Below are positions 38,318-47,139 of a DNA stretch of 64,000 bases, piece after piece. Each line of letters opens with the position of its first letter. Position 1 is the first letter of the stretch. The notes beneath the pieces are model-generated. The model saw only the letters and a list, made by a program, of their open reading frames with translations, had not been told where the DNA came from and did no database searches. This stretch comes from an uncultured Draconibacterium sp. (GTDB lineage Bacteria; Bacteroidota; Bacteroidia; Bacteroidales; Prolixibacteraceae), in contig NZ_OY781464.1 in assembly GCF_963676735.1 (NCBI RefSeq), positions 1 to 64,000 on the forward strand, given 5' to 3'. Position numbers and translations under genes: made by a program.

Positions 38318-39529
38318 ATGATAGAAACAGCACCAGAAACAGAGAAAGCAGTTATTGTAGGACTGATTAACCAGGATCAGGATGAACGTCAGGCAAAGGA
38401 ATACCTTGACGAGTTGGAGTTTTTGGCCGATACTGCCGGTGCGCAAGTATTAAAAAAATTTACGCAAAAGCTCGATGTTCCGAATAAAGCTACATTTGTG
38501 GGGCCCGGGAAATTGGAAGAAATAAGCAATTACATAAAAGTAGTAGAGGCTGATACCGTAATTTTCGACGACGAACTAACACCAACACAGCTGCGAAACG
38601 TTGAAAAAATTCTGGAATGTAAAATTCTGGATCGTACAAATCTTATACTTGATATCTTTGCCAAAAGAGCACAAACGGCTCATGCGAAAACACAGGTAGA
38701 ATTGGCACAATACCAATACCTGCTGCCACGTCTTACCCGAATGTGGACGCACCTCGAGCGCCAGCGTGGAGGTATCGGAATGCGGGGACCGGGTGAAACG
38801 CAGATTGAAACCGACCGCCGGATAATTCTCGATAAAATTGCCCGTTTAAAAGCACAGCTGGTAAAAATCGACAAACAAAAGGCTACTCAGCGTAAAAACC
38901 GTGGAAAAATGGTGCGTGTGGCTTTGGTGGGCTATACCAATGTGGGCAAATCAACCATTATGAATATGATGGCAAAATCAGATGTTTTTGCTGAAAATAA
39001 ACTTTTTGCTACACTCGATACAACTGTGCGTAAAGTCGTTATTGGTAATTTGCCCTTTCTGTTGGCCGATACCGTTGGCTTCATTCGCAAATTACCACAC
39101 GGACTGGTAGAGTCATTTAAATCAACATTGGATGAGGTGCGGGAAGCCGACATATTGCTTCATGTGGTAGATATCTCGCATCCCGGATTTGAAGAGCAGA
39201 TAGAAACGGTAGACAGTACCCTAAAAGAAATAGAGGCCGGCGATAAGCCTACTTATTACATTTTTAATAAAATTGACGCATTTACCTACGAGGAAAAAGA
39301 CGAAGACGACTTGTCGCCACGGACAAGGGATAACTTTACTTTAGATGAGTGGAAAAAATCGTGGATGGCAAAAAGCAATACACCCGCACTTTTTATTTCG
39401 GCCAAAGAGAAAACCAATATCGAAGATTTTAAAACAGAACTTTACGAAAAAGTGAAAGGAATTCATTCGCAGCGTTTCCCGTATAACGATTATCTGTATA
39501 ATTCGGAGTGGACGGAAGGCGTGCAGTAA
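38318..39529 (+). CDS. hflX: Ribosome-associated GTPase HflX
   Basis: A 403-aa protein of usual HflX length. The N-terminal HflX domain has FVGPGKLEEI and the conserved GPGETQIETDRR loop. The Obg-type GTPase domain has P loop GYTNVGKST, G2 threonine in LDTT, G3 DTVG and G4 NKID. The family binds 50S/70S ribosomes and splits or rescues stalled ribosomes, notably under heat or antibiotic stress. The ATG at 38318 follows a terminator, so expression likely relies on the promoter at 38236-38266. The C-terminal part is short, as in other Bacteroidota HflX. Confidence 0.96.
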   Translation: MIETAPETEKAVIVGLINQDQDERQAKEYLDELEFLADTAGAQVLKKFTQKLDVPNKATFVGPGKLEEISNYIKVVEADTVIFDDELTPTQLRNVEKILECKILDRTNLILDIFAKRAQTAHAKTQVELAQYQYLLPRLTRMWTHLERQRGGIGMRGPGETQIETDRRIILDKIARLKAQLVKIDKQKATQRKNRGKMVRVALVGYTNVGKSTIMNMMAKSDVFAENKLFATLDTTVRKVVIGNLPFLLADTVGFIRKLPHGLVESFKSTLDEVREADILLHVVDISHPGFEEQIETVDSTLKEIEAGDKPTYYIFNKIDAFTYEEKDEDDLSPRTRDNFTLDEWKKSWMAKSNTPALFISAKEKTNIEDFKTELYEKVKGIHSQRFPYNDYLYNSEWTEGVQ

Positions 39530-39562
39530 GTCTTAATATTATATTTTATAAAGGAGAAGCGT

Positions 39563-40057
39563 TTATGGTTTATCCTGAATTTTTTTAATGATGGAGTCAT
39601 CTCTGCACGATTCCAGCATTTCGATACTGGTTAAACGCCGCAAGGGATGCTTTAACTTCGGAGCAATTTCAACCAAAGGAACCAAAACAAAACGACGTTC
39701 ATGAATTTTTGGATGAGGTATAATTAACGATTTTGATTCCATAAACTCATCGTTGAAATACAGGATGTCAATATCCATTTCGCGCGATGAATAGCGTTCA
39801 ATTCCTCTTTTTCGGCCAAAATCGGCTTCAATCTCATGAATTCGCCAAAGCAGCTCCTCTGCCTCAAGCTTTGTTTCAATAACAATTACCTGGTTCCAAA
39901 AGGCATGTTCGGCCTGAAAACCCCAGGGTGGAGTCTCATAAACCGACGATTTCTGAACTATTTTACCAAGCTTTAGTTCTATTAATGTGTAAGCATGGTT
40001 AAAATTTTTCTCCTTATTGCCAATATTTCCACCTATGCCAAGAAATACCTTGTTCAT
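39563..40057 (-). CDS. folK: 2-amino-4-hydroxy-6-hydroxymethyldihydropteridine diphosphokinase
   Basis: A 164-aa enzyme of folate synthesis that transfers pyrophosphate from ATP to 6-hydroxymethyl-7,8-dihydropterin. Visible motifs are GGNIGNKEKNF near the N-terminus, SSVYETPPWG, and the metal/ATP motif SREMDIDILYF followed by IPHPKIHERRFVL, a complete HPPK signature. It is convergent with hflX (33-bp gap without a clear terminator) and divergent from sppA. Confidence 0.96.
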   Translation of the reverse strand: MNKVFLGIGGNIGNKEKNFNHAYTLIELKLGKIVQKSSVYETPPWGFQAEHAFWNQVIVIETKLEAEELLWRIHEIEADFGRKRGIERYSSREMDIDILYFNDEFMESKSLIIPHPKIHERRFVLVPLVEIAPKLKHPLRRLTSIEMLESCRDDSIIKKIQDKP

Positions 40058-40224
40058 TGTGTCTTATATTTGTAATTCCTTTAGTAAAATATTACTCATT
40101 TAGTAATGAAGAGCAAAAATATAAAATGAGACCCAATAAAGTTAGCTATTTATTACCTACATTGTTGACTAAATTGGGAAAGAGTAGTACGAAATTTATT
40201 AAAACAAACATAAAAAATTAAACA

Positions 40225-42012
40225 ATGAAAGAATTCTTCAAATACGTATTAGCGACCATTGTTGGTGTTTTGGCCTTGTCGCTTATTGGTACTTTTCTAA
40301 TGTTTATTGTTATCGGAGCAATTGTTGCCTCTTCAGAAAAAGACGTAACTGTTGCCGAACAATCAATGCTTGTAATTGATTTAAGTCAGAGTATTGTTGA
40401 TCGTGCCCCTAATGATCCATTTGAAGACTTGGAGCTTCCGGGAATTTTTAGTTCAGTTAAAACCATTGGGCTCGATAATATTAGCAAATCGTTGGAGAAA
40501 GCTGTTGATGATGACCGGATTAAAGGCATTTACCTGAAATTGTCGACAACAAACGGAGGAATGGCATCGGTTGAGGAAATTCGAAATGCACTAATTGCTT
40601 TTAAAGACAGCTGCGACAAACCCATTTATGCCTGTGCCGACCAAATGATACTCGACCAGAAAGGTTATTATGTAGCCACAGTGGCCGATCAGATTGTTCT
40701 GCATCCTGAAGTATCACTCGATTTTCGCGGATTGAGTGGTGAACTAACTTTCTTTAAAAATGCATTAGATAAACTGGGTGTTGAAATGCAGATAATTCGT
40801 GGCCCAAACAATAAGTTTAAAGCAGCAGTAGAGCCTTTTATGCTTGATAAAATGAGCCAGGAAAACCGCGAACAGCGTTTGGTGTATATGAATAGTTTAT
40901 GGAATCATATGCTAAAAGGAATAGCCGAAGCACGGGGTATTTCGGTAGAGGATTTAAATGCTTTGGCCGACGAAGTACAGACCTTTAAAAAAGCTGCAGC
41001 AATGGTTGAAAATGGTTTGATTGACGCTGTCAAATACCGCGATGAAGTGCTGGACGATATGCGCGAAATTACAGGAATAGAAGGCACTGAAGGAGTGCCC
41101 ATTGTTGATGTAAAAGCTTATGCAAAGGCTCCGGTTAAAGGAAAAACAAAAAAATACAGCCGTAATAAAATTGCCGTTATTTATGCCAGTGGCGAAATAG
41201 GAGCTGCACTTAGTGCCGGAGAAGGAATTAACGGCGATAAACTCGGAAAAGAGATTCGGAAAGTTCGTCAGGACAGTGCCTATAAAGCTATTGTTTTGCG
41301 TGTTAATTCGCCTGGAGGCGCAGTTTTTGATTCGGAAACAATTTGGCGCGAGGTAAAACTGGCTGCCGAAGAAAAAACTTTGGTGGTTTCGTTTGGCGAT
41401 GTAGCAGCATCAGGTGGTTATTATATTTCGTGTCCGGCTGATAAAATCGTTGCCAGTCCAAATACAATAACCGGATCGATTGGAATTTTTGGTCAGATTC
41501 CAAACTTTGGCGAATTAATGAACGATAAGCTTGGTATTACAACCGATGCCGTTGGCACTAACGAACATTCGAGCTTTATTTCTTTGTCGCGCCCCATGAC
41601 TCCCTACGAGAAACAACGCATGACCCAATATATTTCAATTGGTTACGATACCTTCCTGTCGCATGTGGCCGATGGCCGCGGAATGACAAAAGAACAGGTT
41701 GACAACATTGGGCAGGGCCGCGTGTGGAGTGGCGAAAATGCCATGGAGATAGGCCTTGTTGATGAATTTGGCGGCTTGGAAGATGCCATTGAGCTTGCTG
41801 CCGAAATGGAAGGCCTTGAGGATTACCGTACCATCGCACTGCCCGAATTGCCAAATCCTTTTGAAGAAATGTTTAAGCTCGGCGGTAACGCAAAAGCACG
41901 CATTTTAAAGGGCGAACTTGGCGACAAATACCGCTATTACGAATACATGAAAAAAGCAGCCGGGATGAATGGAATATATGCTCGCATGCCTTACGATATT
42001 TATCTGAATTAA
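40225..42012 (+). CDS. sppA: Signal peptide peptidase SppA, 67K type
   Basis: A 595-aa protein with one N-terminal membrane helix (VLATIVGVLALSLIGTFLMF) and two tandem ClpP-like protease domains, the long Gram-negative layout. The catalytic Lys is in NKFKAAVEPF in the first half and the catalytic Ser in DVAASGGYYIS in the second half; both are present. SppA is a membrane-bound serine protease that degrades cleaved signal peptides. A strong terminator follows, separating it from lpxK. Confidence 0.96.
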   Translation: MKEFFKYVLATIVGVLALSLIGTFLMFIVIGAIVASSEKDVTVAEQSMLVIDLSQSIVDRAPNDPFEDLELPGIFSSVKTIGLDNISKSLEKAVDDDRIKGIYLKLSTTNGGMASVEEIRNALIAFKDSCDKPIYACADQMILDQKGYYVATVADQIVLHPEVSLDFRGLSGELTFFKNALDKLGVEMQIIRGPNNKFKAAVEPFMLDKMSQENREQRLVYMNSLWNHMLKGIAEARGISVEDLNALADEVQTFKKAAAMVENGLIDAVKYRDEVLDDMREITGIEGTEGVPIVDVKAYAKAPVKGKTKKYSRNKIAVIYASGEIGAALSAGEGINGDKLGKEIRKVRQDSAYKAIVLRVNSPGGAVFDSETIWREVKLAAEEKTLVVSFGDVAASGGYYISCPADKIVASPNTITGSIGIFGQIPNFGELMNDKLGITTDAVGTNEHSSFISLSRPMTPYEKQRMTQYISIGYDTFLSHVADGRGMTKEQVDNIGQGRVWSGENAMEIGLVDEFGGLEDAIELAAEMEGLEDYRTIALPELPNPFEEMFKLGGNAKARILKGELGDKYRYYEYMKKAAGMNGIYARMPYDIYLN

Positions 42013-42034
42013 TACGGGCAATCCATAAAATTAG

Positions 42035-42068
42035 AAGGATGCATCATAAGCTGTGATGCATCCTTTTT
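42035..42068 (+). terminator. Intrinsic terminator after sppA
   Basis: AAGGATGCATCA (42035-42046) pairs perfectly with TGATGCATCCTT (42054-42065) around a 7-nt loop, followed by a short T run. Confidence 0.9.
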
Positions 42069-42106
42069 CTTATCTTAGCTTTCTATTTTTTGAAGAACAA
42101 TTATAA

Positions 42107-43213
42107 ATGGCGAAAATTTTCCTTTACCCGCTTTCCTGGCTGTATGGTTTTGTTGTTTTTTTACGAAACAGAGCCTACGATTTAAAAATAGTTAAGTCGA
42201 AAGAATTTGATGTTCCTGTTATTTCAATCGGTAATATTACCGTTGGCGGAACTGGCAAAACTCCTCATGTGGAATACCTGGTATACCTGCTAAAAGATAC
42301 CTACGAAGTGGCTACTTTAAGCAGGGGGTATAAACGAAAAACAAAAGGGTTTCGTTGGGTTGAAAAGCAATCTACCGCCCTTGAAGTTGGCGATGAACCT
42401 TTGCAGATTAAAAATAAATTTCCAGACGTAACAGTGTCGGTATGCGAAGATCGGGTAAAAGGGGTGGAAAAATTACTCGAACCTGCCGAAGGAAAAACAC
42501 CCGATGTGGTATTGCTCGACGACGCCTTTCAGCACCGGAGAATAACACCGGGAATAAATATTTTGTTGATTGATTACAACCGGCAAATAAAAAATGATAC
42601 CCTATTGCCTGCCGGCCGCTTACGCGAAGGTGTATACCAAATGCGACGTGCAAATATTATTTTATTTACAAAATGCCCCGAAGAGGTTACGCCAATAATG
42701 CGCCGTATTTTGCAAAACGATGTAAATTTGCTGCCCTACCAGAAATTGTATTTTACCCGGCTGGTATACGGAACCTTGCAGCCCATTTTTAATGCGCCTG
42801 AATTGGATGAGGCCAGTTACAGAAATGTAAGCTGCCACATGTTGGTAGTAACCGGAATTGCATCGCCAAAACAAATGCACTCGTTTATTAAAAAAATGGG
42901 CACACAAATGGAAACGCTTACATTTTCTGACCACCATGCCTATACAACCAACGATATTGTTGAAATTGAAAAACGATTTCAGGCAATAAACTCAGAAAAA
43001 AAGATAATTGTTACAACCGAAAAGGATGCCATGCGTTTTAAAGACATCGAGGAAATAAGCGATGCCTTAAAAGCTGCCATGTACTACCTGCCGGTAAAAG
43101 TTGATTTCCTTGAAGAAGAAAAAAAATCGTTTAATAAGAAGATATTGAATTATGTTGGAGAAAATAAAAGCAACCGCGAGCTTCATAAAAGAAAGAATTC
43201 AGGCAAGTCCTGA
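42107..43213 (+). CDS. lpxK: Tetraacyldisaccharide 4'-kinase
   Basis: A 368-aa lipid A biosynthesis kinase that phosphorylates the 4' position of tetraacyldisaccharide-1-phosphate at the inner membrane. The Walker A motif is IGNITVGGTGKTPH; LLDDAFQHRRI is the LpxK Walker B/hydrophobic segment, and the N-terminal helix (SWLYGFVVFLRNR) is the usual membrane anchor. The 3' end overlaps the next gene by 62 bp in another frame, implying translational coupling. The length is slightly above E. coli LpxK because of a lysine/asparagine-rich tail that lies in the overlap. Confidence 0.95.
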   Translation: MAKIFLYPLSWLYGFVVFLRNRAYDLKIVKSKEFDVPVISIGNITVGGTGKTPHVEYLVYLLKDTYEVATLSRGYKRKTKGFRWVEKQSTALEVGDEPLQIKNKFPDVTVSVCEDRVKGVEKLLEPAEGKTPDVVLLDDAFQHRRITPGINILLIDYNRQIKNDTLLPAGRLREGVYQMRRANIILFTKCPEEVTPIMRRILQNDVNLLPYQKLYFTRLVYGTLQPIFNAPELDEASYRNVSCHMLVVTGIASPKQMHSFIKKMGTQMETLTFSDHHAYTTNDIVEIEKRFQAINSEKKIIVTTEKDAMRFKDIEEISDALKAAMYYLPVKVDFLEEEKKSFNKKILNYVGENKSNRELHKRKNSGKS

Positions 43214-43967
43214 GATTGGTATTATACTTGGAACCGGTCTTGGAGGCCTGGTTAACGAAATTGAAATAATTGATTCGATACCCTATACCGATATTCCGAA
43301 TTTTCCGGTGTCGACAGTTGACGGACATGCCGGCCGGTTAATATACGGCAAACTGGGTAATAAGGAAGTGTTGGCCATGCAAGGTCGCTTTCATTATTAC
43401 GAAGGTTACGATATGAAAGAGGTTACCTTTCCGGTGCGGGTAATGAAATTTGTTGGTGTAAAAAATCTTTTTGTTTCCAATGCCAGTGGCGGATTAAACC
43501 CCGATTGGCAGGTTGGCGCAATTGTATTGCTTACCGATCATATTAATTTCTTCCCCGATCATCCGCTGCGTGGTAAAAACCAGGAGGAACTCGGACCGCG
43601 TTTCCCGGATATGAGTAAGGCATACAGCCAGCGTTTGCGCAACAAGGCTAAGCTTATTGCTCTGCAAAACGGTATTGATGTAAAAGAAGGTGTTTATGTA
43701 GGCGTTTCGGGGCCTACCTTTGAAACTCCTGCCGAATATAAAATGTTCCGCATTTTGGGTGGCGACATTGTGGGGATGTCAACCGTGCCCGAGGTAATTG
43801 TTGCCCGACACATGGACATGCGCGTTTTTGGAATTTCAATTGTAACCGACAGCGGAGTACCCGGTGAGATTGTTGAAATATCGCACGAAGAAGTGCAGGA
43901 AGTTGCAATGAAAGCAGAACCGAATATGACTCTGATTATGAAAGAACTAATACAGAGTATTGAGTAG
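43152..43967 (+). CDS. Purine nucleoside phosphorylase (trimeric PNP type)
   Basis: A 271-aa enzyme cleaving purine (deoxy)nucleosides with phosphate for salvage. Motifs of the low-molecular-weight PNP family are IILGTGLGGL (phosphate site), GHAGRLIYG, MQGRFHYYEGY, VSNASGGLN and VGVSGPTFETPAEYKM. The start at 43152 lies inside lpxK, but sequence from this ATG matches the family N-terminus (FIKERIQASPEIGIILG), so the overlap appears genuine. An lpxK-PNP order is familiar from Bacteroides genomes (recollection). Confidence 0.94.
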   Translation: MLEKIKATASFIKERIQASPEIGIILGTGLGGLVNEIEIIDSIPYTDIPNFPVSTVDGHAGRLIYGKLGNKEVLAMQGRFHYYEGYDMKEVTFPVRVMKFVGVKNLFVSNASGGLNPDWQVGAIVLLTDHINFFPDHPLRGKNQEELGPRFPDMSKAYSQRLRNKAKLIALQNGIDVKEGVYVGVSGPTFETPAEYKMFRILGGDIVGMSTVPEVIVARHMDMRVFGISIVTDSGVPGEIVEISHEEVQEVAMKAEPNMTLIMKELIQSIE

Positions 43968-44110
43968 ATAACACATCGTCTTTCTCTTATTTTGATTGAG
44001 AAGGAGGAAGGAAAATCATTCCTTCACCAGGCTTTTTTGAATAAAAGAATACCGGTGAAGTGTAACAACCAGAGCGGTTTCAGCCGTCGGATTCGATTTT
44101 TTTATAGCTC

Positions 44111-45076
44111 ATGAAATTAAAGATTATACACGTGAAAAATTTAGGTTTTATTTTAATAATGGCACTTGCGCTTTTTAGTTGTACCGAAAACAAAACTAAA
44201 ACTGCAGAATTGGTGCTCGATTCGCAATCGGTATTGGGCGAGGGAGCCATCTGGAATTACAAAACCGGCGAGTTAATGTGGGTAGATATAAAAAAGGAGA
44301 TTCTGAATATTTATAATCCGGCATCGGCTTTTAACAAAGAAATGTTTACCGGGCAAATGATTGGAACCGTAGTGCCTGCCGAAAGTGGTAATGCTCTGGT
44401 GGCTTTACAAAAAGGCATTTATTTTTTCGACATTGAAACCGGGAGTAAAAAGTTACTGGCTGCCCCTGAACCCGATAAGCCTGCCAACCGGTTTAATGAT
44501 GGGAAGTGCGACCCTTCAGGAAGGTTCTGGGCCGGAACGATAAGTACCAAAGGCGAGCGCGAAGTGGCCGCATTGTACCGCTTCGATCCGGATACCTCAA
44601 TTCATAAAATGGTGGATAAGGTGAGTATTTCAAATGGCATTGTTTGGTCGGGCGACAAAACAAAAATGTACTACATTGATACGCCTACCCACAAAGTTAT
44701 GGCTTACGATTATGACGACACCACAGGTGAAATCTCAAATCCACGAGTGGCCCTAACTATCCCAAACGAATTGGGTGGCCCCGATGGAATGACCATCGAC
44801 GAAAACGATAACCTTTGGATAGCCCTTTGGGGAGGTTCGGCAGTTGGCTGCTGGAATCCCGAAAGTGGAGAGCTGATTGATAAAATTGAAGTTCCGGCAA
44901 AAAATGTCACCTCGTGTGCCTTTGGCGATAACGACCTTGGAACACTCTACATTACCTCGGCCCGGCAAAATACCAGCCCCGAAGAACTGGAAAAATGGCC
45001 ACATGCCGGTGGTGTGTTTAAGTTTAGACCCGGTGTTAAAGGCGTGCAGGCTTTTTATTTTAACGATGTAAACTAA
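44111..45076 (+). CDS. SMP-30/gluconolactonase family lipoprotein
   Basis: A 321-aa protein with a lipoprotein signal (LIMALALFSC, Cys about 25), so probably an envelope-attached periplasmic protein. The six-bladed SMP-30 propeller shows the metal-site motifs LGEGAIW, NRFNDGKCDPSGRFWAG, SNGIVWS and GGPDGMTID. Family members hydrolyse sugar lactones or related esters with a divalent metal; the exact substrate cannot be told. It leads a tight cluster with a PrsW-like protein and a PLP dehydratase (gaps of 7 and 2 bp). Confidence 0.9.
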   Translation: MKLKIIHVKNLGFILIMALALFSCTENKTKTAELVLDSQSVLGEGAIWNYKTGELMWVDIKKEILNIYNPASAFNKEMFTGQMIGTVVPAESGNALVALQKGIYFFDIETGSKKLLAAPEPDKPANRFNDGKCDPSGRFWAGTISTKGEREVAALYRFDPDTSIHKMVDKVSISNGIVWSGDKTKMYYIDTPTHKVMAYDYDDTTGEISNPRVALTIPNELGGPDGMTIDENDNLWIALWGGSAVGCWNPESGELIDKIEVPAKNVTSCAFGDNDLGTLYITSARQNTSPEELEKWPHAGGVFKFRPGVKGVQAFYFNDVN

Positions 45077-45083
45077 CCGGTTT

Positions 45084-45788
45084 ATGAATCTGCTTGTATT
45101 GGCACTTGCGCCTGTTGTTATTATTGCCGCCTATATTTATTTTCGCGATAAATACGAAAAGGAACCTCTACGCCTCTTGTTTTTTGCATTGTTGGCCGGA
45201 GGGCTTACTGTTATTCCAATTCTTTTTCTTGAAGGTTTTTTAGACCGGTTTACCCTGCAATTTCCAGGATTGCTTTCGGCAGCATGGAAAGCATTTGTGG
45301 TGGCCGCTTTTTCTGAAGAACTTTTTAAATACCTGGCCTTGTATCTCCTGATCTGGAAAAGCCCCGAGTTTAACGAAAAATTTGATGGCATTGTTTATGC
45401 CACCTACGTGTCGTTAGGGTTTGCGGCAGTTGAGAATGTACTGTACGTAATGGATGGCGGATTAAGCACCGGACTTATGCGGGCGGTAACTGCTGTGCCG
45501 GCGCATGCTATTTTCGGAATTACCATGGGTTTTTATTTTGGCCTGGCAAAATTTTACGAAAAGGAACAGAAAATACTCAAGCAGAAAGCGCTGTTGTTAC
45601 CCCTTGTTTTACATGGTATTTACGATTTTATTTTGTTTACCGAAATTGCCTGGTTAACAATAGTTTTTGTGGGGTTTGTGGTTTACCTCTATGTTTCGGG
45701 CCTTAAACGTATGCGCGAACTTTCGAAACAATCGATTTACAACACCGATTATAATTTATTGAACGACAAACTGGGGAAATCAAAGTAG
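45084..45788 (+). CDS. PrsW family intramembrane metalloprotease
   Basis: A 234-aa polytopic membrane protein with about seven hydrophobic helices. The PrsW family motifs are present: EEL near 74 (SEELFKYLALYLL), GIVYATYVSLGFAAVENVLYV with the second acidic pair, and HAIFGITMGFYFG with a conserved His; a later LHGIYDFIL supplies another His. Bacillus PrsW is an intramembrane protease that starts anti-sigma factor cleavage. It sits 7 bp after the SMP-30 gene. No anti-sigma substrate is adjacent, though an ECF sigma/membrane-protein pair lies 15 kb away. Confidence 0.88.
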   Translation: MNLLVLALAPVVIIAAYIYFRDKYEKEPLRLLFFALLAGGLTVIPILFLEGFLDRFTLQFPGLLSAAWKAFVVAAFSEELFKYLALYLLIWKSPEFNEKFDGIVYATYVSLGFAAVENVLYVMDGGLSTGLMRAVTAVPAHAIFGITMGFYFGLAKFYEKEQKILKQKALLLPLVLHGIYDFILFTEIAWLTIVFVGFVVYLYVSGLKRMRELSKQSIYNTDYNLLNDKLGKSK

Positions 45789-45790
45789 CT

Positions 45791-46735
45791 ATGGATATTC
45801 CTAATTATATCAACGTTGAACAGGCTCACAAAATCGTACAAAAATATGCCCATCGTACACCGGTGATGTCGTCGGCAAGTATTAATAAAATTGTCGGAGC
45901 CGAGTTGTATTTTAAATGCGAAAATCTGCAAAAGGTAGGAGCATTTAAATTTCGGGGAGCGTGTAATGCCGTGTTTTCGTTAAGTGAAGAAGAAGCGCAA
46001 AAAGGTGTGGCCACACATTCGTCGGGAAACCATGCCGCAGCACTGGCGCTTGCAGCCCGTATGCGTGGCATTGATGCGCATATTGTAATGCCCGAAAATT
46101 CACCCGAAATAAAAAAGAAAGCCGTGGCCGGATATGGCGCAAAAATTACCTTTTGCAAACCTACTTTGCAGGCACGCGAAAGTACGCTGGCAAAAGTGAT
46201 TGAAGAAACCGGAGCAACAGAAATTCATCCCTACAATAATTTTTATGTAATTGCCGGACAAGGAACAGCCACCAAAGAATTGATTGAAGACAAAGGCAAA
46301 TTCGATATTATTATAGCACCGGTTGGTGGTGGCGGTTTATTAAGCGGAACAGCTATTTCAAGCAAACAATTGTTGCCCGCCTGCAAAGTTATTGCTGCCG
46401 AACCGGACGGAGCCGATGACGCTTATCGTTCGTTTCATTCTAAAAAATGGGTGCCTTCCGAAAATCCGAAAACAATTGCCGACGGTTTGCTGACTTCGTT
46501 AGGCGAACGGAATTTCAAAATAATACTCGACAAAGTAGATGATGTCGTTACCGTTTCGGAAGAAAGTATAGTGGAAGCCATGCGCATGATTTGGGAGCGC
46601 ATGAAAATAATTATCGAACCATCTTCGGCTGTGCCATTGGCTGCTATCCTCGAAAAGAAAGTGGATGTGCCGGGCAAAAAAGTAGGTATTATTCTTTCGG
46701 GTGGTAATCTGGATTTAGGGAAGTTGCCGTTTTAA
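45791..46735 (+). CDS. PLP-dependent threonine/serine dehydratase, short catabolic type
   Basis: A 314-aa fold-type II PLP enzyme. The lysine that binds PLP is in AFKFRGACNA, the substrate-binding loop is SSGNHAAALALAA, the phosphate-binding glycines are VGGGGLLSG, and a C-terminal Ser/Gly segment reads LSGGNLDLG. There is no C-terminal ACT regulatory domain, so it is the short form, like catabolic threonine dehydratase or serine racemase, not biosynthetic IlvA. It converts Thr/Ser to 2-oxo acids and ammonia, possibly with racemase activity. It starts 2 bp after the PrsW gene. Confidence 0.92.
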   Translation: MDIPNYINVEQAHKIVQKYAHRTPVMSSASINKIVGAELYFKCENLQKVGAFKFRGACNAVFSLSEEEAQKGVATHSSGNHAAALALAARMRGIDAHIVMPENSPEIKKKAVAGYGAKITFCKPTLQARESTLAKVIEETGATEIHPYNNFYVIAGQGTATKELIEDKGKFDIIIAPVGGGGLLSGTAISSKQLLPACKVIAAEPDGADDAYRSFHSKKWVPSENPKTIADGLLTSLGERNFKIILDKVDDVVTVSEESIVEAMRMIWERMKIIIEPSSAVPLAAILEKKVDVPGKKVGIILSGGNLDLGKLPF

Positions 46736-46749
46736 TGACAGTTAAGAGA

Positions 46750-46966
46750 GGGGCACGAAGCAATCCCCCGTTTTCGCAATATAATCCCCAAAGGGCATAA
46801 AAGGCGCCCCCGTTTTTATAAGGTCATCCCCAGGGGGCACGAAACCATCCCCAAGGGGCACGGACTCATCCCCCTGGGGCACATAACGCGCCCCTGTTTT
46901 CGTAAGACAATCCCCAAGGCGCACAAAGCAAAAAACCAGGGGCACAAGCTTCGCCCCAAGGGGCAC
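46750..46966. repeat. Ten in-phase 21-bp units made of 7-bp blocks
   Basis: From 46750 the sequence falls into ten 21-bp units plus a final GGGGCAC. The common unit is GGGGCAC, seven variable bases, then TCCCCAA or a close variant. A second flavour starts TTTTCGC/TTTTCGT/TTTTTAT, usually after CCCCCG or CCCCTG. Because 21 is a multiple of 3, the - strand reads as a frame of ten heptapeptides (GTG at 46966, stop at 46742) of two kinds, xPxGDxx (VPLGDGF, VPPGDDL) and xKTGxxx (IKTGAPF, AKTGDCF). It may be a tiny repeat protein or a non-coding repeat. I do not recognise the family. Confidence 0.85.
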
Positions 46967-47050
46967 GTTTCGTTAAAATGAGGGAAATAATTAGAAAGCT
47001 AATGTGAAAAGGTGAAAGTCGAGGGGAAAAGTTCAGTGACCGCCATCCGG

Positions 47051-47139
47051 CATCGAATATCCAATAATCAATATTCAACGATCCAGTATCCGGTTGCAAG
47101 TCACGAGTCATGAGTCACGAGTATCAAGTATCCAGTATC
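47051..47139. repeat. Degenerate 7-bp-period tract
   Basis: Two runs of six 7-mers separated by a 5-nt slip: CATCGAA/TATCCAA/TAATCAA/TATTCAA/CGATCCA/GTATCCG (47051-47092), and AAGTCAC/GAGTCAT/GAGTCAC/GAGTATC/AAGTATC/CAGTATC (47098-47139). The tract runs up to the cls stop codon. Between it and the 21-bp array (46967-47050) I see only AT-rich sequence. Confidence 0.75.

Noticed and set aside
40065..40072. TATATTTG as the sppA promoter
   Set aside because: The -7 box is perfect, but the nearest TTG is only 12 nt upstream and the leader would be about 150 nt. Too weak to call.
43968..44110. Terminator after the purine nucleoside phosphorylase gene
   Set aside because: GAAGGA/TTCCTTC can pair, but the T run is about 10 nt further on and the stem is short.
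46866..47111. 81-codon - strand frame across the 21-bp array and spacer
   Set aside because: It is a different frame from the in-phase heptapeptide frame, runs into plain AT-rich spacer, and has no recognisable content.
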